This document shows, piece after piece, positions 27,401 to 35,698 of a stretch of 64,000 nt of DNA; position 1 is the first letter of the stretch; every line of letters begins with the position of its first letter. The notes beneath the pieces are model-generated. The model was not told the DNA's origin. It searched no databases and saw nothing but the letters and a program-made list of their open reading frames with translations. The translations under genes were made by a program, and so were the position numbers. The stretch is from Nematostella vectensis. Taxonomy: Eukaryota > Cnidaria > Anthozoa > Actiniaria > Edwardsiidae. The DNA is taken from contig NC_064046.1 of assembly GCF_932526225.1 (NCBI RefSeq), positions 2,358,001 through 2,422,000 on the forward strand, written 5' to 3'.

Positions 27401-30400
27401 TTTACTCCCCCTTGGAATGGTGTCCATACCTGGGGTGTTACCCTGGGTGTCATGGAACCCTTCACTCCCCCTTGGAATAGTGTCCATACCTGGGGTGTTA
27501 CCCTGGGTATCATGGAACCCTTCACTCACCCTTGGAATAGTGTCCATACCTGGGGTGTTACCCTGGGTGTCATGGAACCCTTCACTCCCCCTTGGAATAG
27601 TGTCCATACCTGGGGTGTTACCTTGGGTGTCATGGAACCCTTCACTCCGCCTTGGAATAGTGTCAATACATGGGGTGTTACCCTGGGTGTCATGGAACCC
27701 TTCACTCCCCCTTGGAATAGTGTCCATACCTGGGGTGTTACCCTGGGTATCATGGAACCCTTCACTCACCCTTGGAATAGTGTCCATACCTGGGGTGTTA
27801 CCCTGGGTATCATGGAACCCTTCACTCACCCCTGGAATAGTGTCCATACCTGGGGTGTTACCCTGAGTGTCATGGAACCCTTCACCCCCTTGGAATAGTG
27901 TCCATACCTGGGGTGTTACCTTGGGTGTCATGGAACCCTTCACTCCCCCTTGGAATGTGTCCATACCTGGGGTGTTACCCTGGGTGTCATGGAACCCTTC
28001 ACTCCCCCATGGAATAGTGTCCATACCTGGGGTGTTACCCTGGGTGTCATGCAACCCTTCACTCCCTTTTGGAATAGTGTCCATACCTTGGGTGTTACCT
28101 TGGGTGTCATGGAACCCTTTACTCCCCCTTGGAATGGTGTCCATACATGGGGTGTTACCCTGGGTGTCATGGAACCCTTCACTCCGCCTTGGAATAGTGT
28201 CAATACATGGGGTGTTACCCTGGGTGTCATGGAACCCTTCACCCTCCTTGGAATAGTGTCCATACCTGGGGCGTTACCTTGGGTGTCATGGAACCCTTCA
28301 CTCCGCCTTGGAATAGAGTCAATACATGGGGTGTTACCCTGGGTGTCATGGAACCCTTCACCCCCCTTGGAATGGTGTCCATACCTGGGGTGTTACCCTG
28401 GGTGTCATAAAACCCTTCACTCCCCCTTGGAATAGTGTCCATACCTGGGGTGTTACCCTGGGTGTCATGAAACCCTCCCCCTTCCCCCCCCCCCTTGGAA
28501 TGTGTCCATACCTGGGGTGTTACCCTGGGTATCATGGAACCCTTCACTCACCCTTGGAATAGTGTCCATACCTGGGGTGTTACCCTGGGTGTCATGGAAC
28601 CCTTCACTCCCCCTTGAAATAGTGTCCATACCTGGGGTGTTACCTTGGGTGTCATGGAACCCTTCACTCCGCCTTGGAATAGTGTCAATACATGGGGTGT
28701 TACCCTGGGTGTCATGGAACCCTTCACTCCCCCTTGGAATAGTGTCCATTCCTGGGGTGTTACCCTGGGTATCATGGAACCCTTCACTCACCCTTGGAAT
28801 AGTGTCCATACCTGGGGTGTTACCCTGGGCATCATGGAAGCCTTCACTCACCCTTGGAATAGTGTCCATACCTGGGGTGTTACCCTGGGTGTCATGGAAC
28901 CCTTCACCCCCCTTGGAATAGTGTCCATACCTGGGGTGTTACCTTGGCTGTCATGGAACCCTTCACTCCCCCTTGGAATGTGTCCATACCTGGGGTGTTA
29001 CCCTGGGTGTCATGGAACCCTTCACTCCCCCATGGAATAGTGTCCATACCTGGGGTGTTACCCTGGGTGTCATGCAACCCTTCACTCCCTTTTGGAATAG
29101 TGTCCATACCTTGGGTGTCATGGAACCCTTTACTCCCCCTTGGAATGGTGTCCATACATGGGGTGTTACCCTGGGTGTCATGGAACCCTTCACCCCCCTT
29201 GGAATAGTGTCCATACCTGGGGCGTTACCTTGGGTGTCATGGAACCTTTCACTCCGCCTTGGAATAGTGTCAATACATGGGGTGTTACCCTGGGTGTCAT
29301 GGAACCCTTCACCCCCCTTGGAATGGTGTCCACACCTGGGGTGTTACCTTGGGTGTCATGGAACCCTTCACTCCCCCTTGGAATAGTGTCCATACCTTGG
29401 GCGTTACCCTGGGTGTCATGGAACCTTTCAACCCCCCCTTGGAATGTGTCCATACCTGGGGTGTTACCCTGGGTGTCATGGAACCCTTCACTCCCCCTTG
29501 GAATAGTGTCCATACCTGGTGTGTCACCCTGGGTGTCATGGAACCCTTCACTTCGCCTTGAAATAGTGTCAATACATGGGGTGTTACCCACGGTGTCATG
29601 GAACCCTTCACTCCCCCTTGGAATAGTGTCAATACATGGGGTGTTACCTTGGGTGTCATGGAACCCTTCACTCCGCCTTGGAATAGTGTCCATACCTGGG
29701 GTGTTACCCTGGTTGTCATGAAACCCTTTACTCCCCCTTGGAATGTGTCCATACCTGGGGTGTTACCCTGGGTGTCATGGAACCCTTGACTCCCCCTTGG
29801 AATGTGTCCATACCTGGGGTGTTACCCTGGGTGTCATGAAACCCTTCACTCACCCTTGGAATAGTGTCCATACCTGGGGTGTTAACTTGGGTGTCATGGA
29901 ACCCTTCACTCCCTTTTGGAATGGTGTCCATACCTGGGGTGTTACCCTGGGTGTCATGGAACCCTTCACTCCCCATTTGAATAGTGTCCATACCTGGGGT
30001 GTTACCCTGAGTGTCATGGAACCCTTCACTCCCCCTTGGAATAGTGTCCATACCTGGGGTGTTACCCTGGGTGTCATGGAACCCTTCACTCCCCCTTGGA
30101 ATAGTGTCCATACCTGGGGTGTTACCCTGGGTGTCATGGAACCCTTCACTCCCCCTTGGAATAGTGTCCATACCTGGGGTGTTACCCTGGGTGTCATGGA
30201 ACCCTTCACTCCCCCCCCCCTCCTTGGAATAGTGTCCATACCTGGGGTGTTACCCTGGGTGTCATGGAACCCTTTACTCCCCCTTGGAATGGTGTACATA
30301 CCTGGGGTGTTACCCTGGGTGTCATGGAACCCTTCACTCCCCCTTGGAATGGTGTCCATACCTGGGGTGTTACCCTGGGTGTCATGGAACCCTTCACTCC

Positions 30401-32859
30401 CCCATGGAATAGTGTCCATACCTGGGGTGTTACCCTGGGTGTCACGGAACCCTTCACTCCCCCCCCCCCTTGGAATAGTGTCCATACCTGGGGTGTTACC
30501 CTGGGTGTCATGGGGCGTCCTGCAGGGACGTTTCTGCTATGCTTCACATACGACCCCTCAAGAAAAGGCTCCATGACTGCAAACTCCCCGGCCCATGGCC
30601 CTCCATTGAACTTGATCAGAAATGCTTCAACAAATTTGATCTGTTGAACATGTCAAAAAAGGTATTATACATAAAACTTTTTGCAGCTTTGTATCTGGGC
30701 TGTGCCCCCTCCCAATATTTAAAAAAAATACACAAAAATGACATGTAGGGGCGTGGCTATGCCCCCAAATATTTTCTAAATGTTTCTGTATTGTGCCCCT
30801 CCAATATTTTGAGGCCTGCTACGGCACTGTGTATTGAATTATTTATATTCACATGCAGCAGTCCGAGCATTGAAGGTGGAAAAGGTAGTTCAAAAATGCA
30901 GTCAATAATCTCTGGTCTCAGTTTATGTTCAGTACAAAATATACTAAAAAAGTCAACTTGTCTCGGGTTCCTTTGAAACAGTACTTGAGCTTTAGCACTC
31001 TGGTCTGGCAGAAAAAATGAGAAGCACACAAGATGCAGCAACCAGCACTTTTGATAGCGGCTGGGTTCTGGTTAGCAAGGTCTAACTGTGCTACAAACCT
31101 GTTTGGTAGTGGCTGGGTTCTGGTTAGCAAGGTCTAACTGTGCTACAAACCTTTTTGGTAGCGGCTGGGTTCTGGTTAACAAGGTCTTACTGTGATACAA
31201 CCTTTTCTGGTAGTGGCTGGGTTCTGGTTAACAAGGTCTTACTGTGATACAACCTTTTTTGGTAGTGGCTGGGTTCTGGTTAACAAGGTCTTACTGTGAT
31301 ACAACCTTTTTTGGTAGTGCCTGGGTTCTGGTTAGCAAGGTCTTACTGTGCTACAAACCTTTTTGGTATTAGCTGGATTCTGATATACAGGGTTTCTACT
31401 CATGTACTACAAACCTTTTTGGTATTAGCTGGATTCTGATATACAGGGCTTCTACTCATGTACTAGAAACCTTTTTGGTAGTGGCTATACAGGGCTTCTA
31501 CTCATGTACTACAAACCTTTTTGGTAGTGGCTGGATTCTGATATACAGGGCTTCTACTCATGTACTACAAACCTTTTTGGTAGTGGCTGGATTCTGATAT
31601 ACAGGGCTTCTACTCATGTACTACAAACCTTTTTGGTAGTGGCTGGATTCTGATATACAGGGCTTCTACTCATGCACTACAAACCTTTTTGGTAGTGGCT
31701 GGATTCTTGTATGCAGGGCTTCTACTCATGTACTACAAACCTTTTTGGTAGTGGCTGGATTCTGATATACAGGGCTTCTACTCATGTACTACAAACCTTT
31801 TTGGTAGTGGCTGGATTCTGATATACAGGGCTTCTACTCATGTACTACAAACCTTTTTGGTAGTGGCTGGATTCTGATATACAGGGTTTCTACTCATGTA
31901 CTACAAACCTTTTTGGTAGTGGCTGGATTCTGATATACAGGGTTTCTACTCATGTACTACAAACCTTTTTGGTAGTGGCTGGATTCTGGTTATATTGTGA
32001 AGCAAGATCCTGACACCTGTGCTGCATACGCACATCATTTTCTGCGTCTGTTCGGTTGTTGTCACCCTGAAGATCCCGCTTTATCACAACTTTCTGATGA
32101 AAAATGACCAACATAATCAACAACAGCATAAGAACACCATCAGCATCATCATCAGAATCACCAAAATAATCATGTAATTAAAAATGGTGTGGAAAATCAT
32201 AATAATAATCAAACATCCTCATTTATCATCCCCGCCACCAGGCAATGATGATAATAATTATTATTATAATCATAATCAGTATTTCCATAATCATCATGAT
32301 CATACTTATATCATTATCGTTATAATCAACAAAATGAAAATATCATCATAAGTATCATTATCATTGTAATCATCATTATCATCATAATCACTATCATCAT
32401 CATTAGACCATCACCATCCTAATCATCAATAAAGTCTACTATCATCATCATCATCAACAACATAGACATCGTCATTACCATCATCATTATTGTCATCATC
32501 GTCATTATCATAATCATCAACATAGTTTATTGTCAACATCATCTTCAATAGTCTTTATCATCCTTATTATCAACAAGTATTACTTTTTACTATAATTATC
32601 ACTATCATCATCATTATCATAATCATAATCACCAACAGAGTAATTAATTATCATAATCATCATTATCATCACCATCATCCTCATGACAGACCTGGAAGTC
32701 TGAGTGCCTGTATCCATGATGCGCCTGTCTCATGCCTCCATTTGCAAACGGACTCAACTCCACACTGATGATGCTATGACACGGTGTAAAGGTGTCAAGA
32801 CTTTGGTTATACGAGTAGATCTCGACGGCCATGAACTTTCCACTAGACCCTGATGCCAT
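273..32859 (-). CDS. Alpha-kinase domain protein, split across a ~31-kb intron (one internal segment not found)
   Basis: Four exons were read on the minus strand: 32692-32859, 31965-32093, 602-691 and 273-488. All junctions are GT-AG and all joins are phase 0. Together they give about 200 residues of an atypical (alpha-type) Ser/Thr protein kinase. The order matches the family: an N-lobe start with GGMRQAHHG, a VVIKRD strand carrying the probable ATP-binding lysine, the DVRMQ helix, then AFSHFTY, the catalytic DIQG, the metal-binding TDPQ, the glycine-rich GKGNFG and the C-terminal zinc-site segment around HHCNSMC. The segment between the DVRMQ helix and AFSHFTY (roughly 50 residues in relatives, with the KYN-type motif) was not found. 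It may lie in unrecognised sequence, be lost, or be missing from the assembly. The start ATG at 32859 has a good context (gatcATGG). The two halves are 31,273 bp apart, separated mainly by satellite DNA. Confidence 0.75.
602..691 (-). CDS. Alpha-kinase exon with AFSHFTY and catalytic DIQG
   Basis: 30 codons between acceptor TTCATAG| (691 is the first base) and donor CACAG|GTAAATG. It encodes AFSHFTY, then GGQELVCDIQGV and YTDPQ. These are the most diagnostic motifs of the alpha-kinase C-lobe: a catalytic Asp in D-I-Q-G and a metal-binding Asp in T-D-P-Q. Phase 0 at both ends. Confidence 0.85.
1029..15390. repeat. 60-bp satellite array, left block (~240 copies)
   Basis: Head-to-tail 60-bp units with core TGTCCATACCTGGGGTGTTA followed by CCCTGGGTGTCATGGAACCC and a C-rich spacer before TTGGAATAG. 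Many units differ by point changes (TCAATACATG, TATCATGG, CTCCGCC). A shorter unit type reads TTGGAATGTG. Some units carry C runs of 8-12 bases. All units share one orientation. The array lies inside the kinase gene's large intron and is split from the right block only by the BEL/Pao insertion. Confidence 0.97.
15391..15782 (+). repeat. 5' LTR of BEL/Pao element
   Basis: 392 bp, TGTTGTCGCC...TTCCAACA. It contains an intron-like pair: donor GTAAGTAT at 15573 and acceptor TTTATTTCAG ending at 15643. It presumably holds the promoter and polyadenylation site, but no clear TATA box or AATAAA was seen. Confidence 0.95.
15802..21666 (+). CDS. pol: BEL/Pao Gag-Pol polyprotein, 1954 aa
   Basis: A single uninterrupted polyprotein; an in-frame TAA sits directly before the ATG, fixing the start. 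Residues 1-200 are charged and coiled-coil-like. About 285-470 is a gag capsid-like region (DUF1759 type). Zinc knuckles follow, one with C521/C524/H528/C533 and a CX2CX4HX4C at 554-567. A retropepsin-like protease has LLDNGS at 665-670 (D667). Reverse transcriptase runs roughly 945-1140 with D1013 and YVDD at 1091-1094. RNase H has D1271, E1315, D1345 and D1391. Integrase has the H-H-C-C site near 1588-1626, the D1659/D1723/E1773 triad and a C-terminal DUF5641-like tail. It copies RNA to cDNA in particles and integrates it. All catalytic residues look present. Confidence 0.96.
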   Translation: MNTEDYYLGNMSENEASREVERIESKKRSLGGYLGRVSIHMKELKTCLDDPSRANEIQTALNELQSALNNYEDCYQSYILEELATDEFNRVKEKFEETRNECETTTKLANERLKKGKSNSTKSRLSSRSRKLREKIEMKKLLLQQEEEIAQHRMDLERKKIELEYEQKARACKLKFQVQIAEKEAELLEERGSESDSCVSEEYKGDVGVMPPMSQEEKLMKWTEQCDPIPDNPRPDTPKLMEGPSHPKDPIPERKPQINDQEAPPSSYRKTLFGFLPVNNTDIMLKLTMLQAMQPVKFSGNPSDFPNFRKRLRDNLEDEILSDSQKVEFLPKFLSGEAFEVVERVSGCSYSVIVDILEDRYGQPATVAASCIDNLTRGPRLNNHDYKGLRDFAEQLESASKKLVGEYAIEASTISNMKQIVRRLPQYLVNKWGDVSYKIREKGGIPKISDLADYVKRQAAIKNDPGFVNLSMSENKGGGDKRPEQGGKGKNYQKQTSVFKTDMEGSPLETTMGKQAPIKTCPCCQGEHRLSDCANFKGRDLPGRWRLVKEKRLCHICLRPGHMRDRCHTTTFCNCKSERKHHTLLHNPPRAKDDPPKELNSSAGEGTTEGPPRRDHAQGTRGGEPHRQTEQYATFSERATKTVLLHVVPVKLIAPNGNSLTTYGLLDNGSRGTMISSEVSAKLELKGHTEEISITTMMGSSKEQIEVVEFELQHASGEGDRIPVTEGLVTKKFNVNEKCLPKDIDREAHPHLRDIEIPSVDMPKVSVLIGKDVGYAHEVFEVRRPATKASDLKALRGPLGWVITGTLQGETSCKEVNLNFADYKKELQHQIERFWDLESFGTKSVGTDKGSPSFILHHLSREDRKAIDKLEKTITKRDGHYETGLLWRDDDVTLPNNRNEADKRLNSLKRKFSREPGLEEKYRAAMEKYITKGHARKLSPEEAQETGPRTWYLPHFAVTNINKPGKLRIIFDAASEYQGTSLNKYLLHGPDCTNSLTGVLLRFREDNVAMVADIEGMFLQVGVREEDQDSLRFLWWDKSSDDPPEEYAMNVHVFGATDSPCAANWTLKKTTTDNAGDFGDTTIETVLHNFYVDDVLKSVDTSASAVTLANELTELCGRGGFNLTKFMSNSREVLAEVPIEKRAAPTLDLDLDELPVERALGVRWNVETDTFGFKVSNTEKADTMRGVLSTISSVFDPLNFAAPVIMRGKQIMQALWRRKAPWDEPLSGDILRQWQTWKRELVQLEDLSIPRCYFSRPDHEGVGLQLHHFSDASEAGYGSVSYLRIEYPDGMVECAFVAGKSRNAPIKGSTIPRLELQGALLATRVDQAVRRELDLKPDRVVFWTDSMITLNYINNETRRFQTYVANRVTEIREATNPDQWRHCPGKLNPSDEVSRGLTIDEFLRDERWLNGPSFLRESEDQWPDNKFDALSEESLEIKKEVFFTDLEPGDGLEKLLTDTSDWMKTIRKVAWVMKFVEWLKTRKHAKPTEKTPGESENKLSPDDIERAKRRIAVLVQRESFPEEVKALKAGKEVNVASAILKLKPVMKGDEVMRVGGRISMAPMSDDAKNPMILPKQSHITTILIRHLHESNGHCGVEQVLSLLREQFWIVKARVAIKAVLGRCIHCRKQRRTTLKQEMGDLPRIRMIPYEPPFTYTGIDYFGPLYVKRGRGRVTEKRWGAIFVCMNSRAVHLELAKSLETDDFILALMRFLNRRGHVVELWSDNGSNFVGADREIREHLEGMDHDKIGRECSAKGCKWIFNPPGATHMSGVWERMVRVVKRSLKAILGKNPLNDEVLTTVFTEAERIANSRPLTRNPENPDDEDPLTPNHFLNVRPTMNLPTDTDERADKYSRKRWRQAQLLANHYWRRWLKEYIPSLQVRSKWNRKQRNLHVGDIVLVADDNVGRNNWPLARVINVFPGVDGLVRSAEVRGKGTTYKRPVTKLCLLEAEDEDV
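21756..21776 (+). other. Hairpin before the polypurine tract
   Basis: An 8-bp stem (GAAC-CTCCT against AGGAGTTC, one bulged C) with loop CCGC sits just 5' of the polypurine tract. Its function is unknown. Confidence 0.5.
21779..21789 (+). other. Polypurine tract of BEL/Pao element
   Basis: GGGGGGCGGGA lies directly against the 3' LTR, the expected place for the plus-strand DNA primer. A single C interrupts the purines. Confidence 0.7.
21790..22181 (+). repeat. 3' LTR of BEL/Pao element
   Basis: 392 bp, the same sequence as the 5' LTR base for base as I read it. It is followed by the CCTTC target duplicate. Confidence 0.95.
22182..30513. repeat. 60-bp satellite array, right block (~140 copies)
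   Basis: Same unit and orientation as the left block, resuming in register after the retrotransposon with the duplicated CCTTC. It ends abruptly at TCATGG before unrelated sequence near 30514. Multi-unit variant patterns match parts of the left block, for example the run after 22690 and the run after 5400. Confidence 0.97.
30514..31043. other. Intronic junction sequence between satellite and donor array
   Basis: Unique-looking sequence. On the plus strand, 30520-30660 reads as an open, protein-like stretch (PLKKRLHDCKLPGPWPS, then FNKFDLLNMSKK) ending at AAAAAG|GTATTATAC, a donor-like site. It may be a relic exon or transposon fragment. Further on are GGCGTGGCTATGCCCCC-type dispersed repeat pieces. 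No certain gene. Confidence 0.35.
31044..31990. repeat. Tandem array (52-56 bp unit) seeded by the exon-2 end and splice donor
   Basis: About 18 head-to-tail units, counting the exon copy. On the minus strand each unit has an acceptor-like ...CAG, then a 21-nt segment coding NPATTKK or a close variant, then |GTTTGTAG or GTTGTA. Units at 31370-31990 have a 56-bp period with TATATCAG before the segment. Units at 31044-31370 have a 52-bp period with TTAACCAG. The 31,467 unit is shortened. The copy nearest 31990 is the true end of exon 2. Confidence 0.85.
31965..32093 (-). CDS. Alpha-kinase exon 2 (lysine strand and DVRMQ helix)
   Basis: 43 codons between an acceptor read as TTCATCAG| and a donor AAAAAG|GTTTGTAG, phase 0 at both ends. 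It starts KVVIKRDLQG, has AENDVRMQHRCQDLASQYN and ends NPATTKK. The DV-x-MQ-x-x-C-x-x-x-A helix following a V-x-IK strand is typical of alpha-kinases such as eEF2 kinase and Dictyostelium myosin heavy chain kinases. The last 21 nt and the donor are the seed of the tandem array at 31044-31990. Confidence 0.8.
32097..32690. repeat. ATC/ATT-rich microsatellite in alpha-kinase intron 1
   Basis: Imperfect runs of ATC, ATT and ATA trinucleotides fill almost the whole intron between exon 1 (ends 32692) and exon 2 (starts 32093). No gene-like sequence is seen in it. Confidence 0.8.
32692..32859 (-). CDS. Alpha-kinase exon 1 (N-lobe start)
   Basis: 56 codons from ATG at 32859 to a donor read as CCAG|GTCTGT at 32691-32690. 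It encodes a segment with VEIYSYNQ, then SPFANGGMRQAHHG. The last part matches the F-x-x-G-x-M-R-x-A-x-x-x turn at the start of alpha-kinase domains. It ends in phase 0. No upstream exon was recognised, so the protein may have almost nothing before the kinase domain. Confidence 0.75.
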
Positions 32860-32967
32860 GATCTCTATGATAGTCGAAAATAAACAGCTTTATTGTAAAC
32901 CCACGGGTCCTAGGATAGTTTGAGTCCAACACTGATGTCTTATGTCTTGTTTGTGTTAAACCACGAT

Positions 32968-35698
32968 GGTAGCGATGGGTACCTTAAAATTTCGCAAGTC
33001 TCGCAAAAATTTCGCAAGTCTCGCAAAATTTTCGCAAAGTCTCGAAACGTCGGCGTTTTTTACAGTCATTTGCATAAGCCACTGTCCGGCGTCCTCGATT
33101 CCATGCGACGCCATTTTCTGTCATTACGCGATGTTTTGCGAATTTTTATTACATTTATAACATTAGATAGTATGCTCGCCTGTTATACGTTTTAAACAAA
33201 AAAAAATCATGACAATAAAGTATAAGGGTCAACTTATCCCATGAAAGCAAATAAACTTCCTAAGAAGTCTTTAAGGAATAAGATTTTAGCGATATTTTGA
33301 AGAGAATGAATCACATGAGAAAAGTTCTAACTCACTAAATTTCACATTTTTGGTACATCCAGTCATAAGCAAAGTTAAAAGCCGAGCCTCAAAGCATAGC
33401 TAAAACTGTTATTTTTACTCAATCTGAGTGAACTCTGAGCACATATTTCCACCTGGTTTAAAATTATTAAACGATTACGAGCTTTCATGGTTTTACCGTC
33501 TCCAAGCCGCAAAGCACGCATGTAATTATTTCTAAATATCTCGAAAAGGCGTGGAAATCGCTGGAAAGTTTGTATTGGACGTTTGATAAGAATTCCTTTA
33601 GGAATTTGTCTGAGAGGTCTGATTCCCGTAGCACTCTTAATTAAGAGCAATAAGTCCTTCAATAGCAAAGACATGCAGCAACAGCCAATAATTATGCTTG
33701 CTTCTAAAAACATATGAATCTCCAACTAAGGAACTCTCGGTGTGTGAAAGATGGGCTCCAGATACTAACGCGTTACAAAATAGGAGGATAAATTCAAGAG
33801 TGTCGTTCAATCGGTCTCGGCTAAATCTTTGTTCTAGCCGTAGAAGTGTGCGTAAATAGAAAAAAGAATGAAATGAACAAGTGACTGTGCATTCCAGCAT
33901 GACAACTGCGTTAAAAATAAACTTCCCTCTTTTTTCCCCCAAAATTGTGTTTATTTGGACTAAATAAAATTTTGTTATTATGCGTGAACATTACTCTTTA
34001 GGATGAGGCACAATTTAGAAAATGAAAACAAATAAAACGCTCAAAATATAATTTTATTCACGTCCTAGAGATTTTATGCTAATGAGTCGAGCATGATTGT
34101 TATTGTAAATTTCCTCTTCATATTAAATCATTGTGGTAAGACATCGAGGGAGCGGGTAGAAAAACAGCGAGAGATTGAAAAATCACTTTTGGTACTCCGC
34201 CTGAAGAAAAAAAAAGGCCATTTATGATAGTGTAGTCTGTTCCTTTTGTGAAAGTTGTTTTTTTACCAGCTTTAAAGCAAAGCGATTCAATCGAATCAAA
34301 ATGTAAACATATGACTAATGATTAAAATTAACCGAAAAAAATACTTTGTAAATAGGTTCTCTATTGTGGTGTTCGGCAAGGAACAAAGCAAAAAGAAACA
34401 GACTCGTGGTCTTCCACATTTAATACAAGATGGCGGATCTCTGACATGTGTTCTACCATGGTGCATTGCGCACCTTAACAATCCATAATGCAACGCGGCG
34501 GACACTACATCTATGACAAGAGCCATATGACCCATAGTACCTAATTTTTCCGGTTAAAAAAGCAGTAAAAAAAAATCGAGATAGTGCCTTGGTTAAAAAC
34601 TAATTTATACCACGCACGCAGTGCATGTTCATAGTGCTCCAAAATGGTTAGTGAGAAAAAAGATAGAAGACCCATTTTTAAATATGGTTGCAAATCAGAC
34701 AGCCTTTGTTACATCAACTGTATGCTAGATCAAAGGTAAACCCCCGTGAGCCAACTAAGAGCTAATCAATGACAACTAATTTTGAATAGAAGCTTTAAAC
34801 GACCAGAAAGGCGTAATGAGCCATTAAAATTGTCGTGTGTTGTTGTGAACAATATGCGATTTATTTAAGTGAAGGAAAGAACCAAATACGACCGATCTTC
34901 AAGATTTCTGAGAAATTTCTAAGATCATGTGGATGATTTACGAAGTTTGGCGATCAGCTTAGAAACTTTGAGTAAAACAGCCTTCTAACTCGAACCCCCA
35001 AATTCACTTTTCGGTCGCATTTCTGAAGCTCTTTTCAGAAAGCTCTCTTCCACCATATCAATATTTTTAGTGCGTTTCCTGAAAAAAAATCTAAAGAATT
35101 CGGCTAGAAAAGTTGTTCACGCTAAATTTTAAAATGTTACAAAGATGTGCTCAAGTACAGGCTTGGGTTTATTATCATTGAGCTAGGTAGAAGGCTTTAT
35201 AAGTTATCTCATCCCTGTGAAACGATGACTTAAAATGGCGTCGCATGGAATCGAGGACGCCGGACAGTGGCTTATGCAAATGAGCATCTGTTCCGTAGAC
35301 TGTTACGCAAGTCCGAAGTCTCGTTTTTTTCCCAAATTTAAGGGTCTCGGAGCCTTGGTTTTTTTTTACCACAGTCTCGGAGTCTCGGATTTTTAAACGC
35401 GATGTCAGGGTCTGGAATTTTTATGAAACGCGATCTGTTTTATGTTATCACCATGTTACGGATTTCCTCTTCTTTTTCGTAGTGTATCAAGAATATATTG
35501 TAACTTACTAAATCTTTTTTTAGCTGATGTTTATATGCTCGAAAAGAAAAACAAAGCTCGGGTTCAGTTGTTAACAGACCAGAATACAGAAAAGCTCGGG
35601 CTCGGATTCCGAAATATGACCAGATGACAAGAGTCTTCGGGCTCGGATTCTGACGCGTCTCGGTACCTCGGCAAGTCTCCGATTTATCCATCGTTACC
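32968..35698. mobile_element. Putative 2.7-kb inverted-repeat element, no ORF
   Basis: Ends read GGTAGCGATGG (32968-32978) and CCATCGTTACC (35688-35698). Inside, a perfect 51-bp inverted pair lies at 33067-33117 and 35232-35282. Sub-terminal sequence is rich in repeated TCTCG/CTCGG strings on both sides. The AT-rich interior (33200-35200) holds no recognisable coding sequence. It could be a non-autonomous DNA transposon or two facing copies of a smaller repeat. Confidence 0.45.

Noticed and set aside
30757-31041. Minus-strand ORF with QVDFFSIFCTEHKL as the missing kinase exon
   Set aside because: It resembles the VDF strand of alpha-kinases only weakly, does not fit the phase-0 donor of exon 2, and runs into dispersed-repeat sequence.
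31044-31990. CRISPR-like array
   Set aside because: Units are contiguous tandem duplicates with no unique spacers, in a eukaryotic intron.
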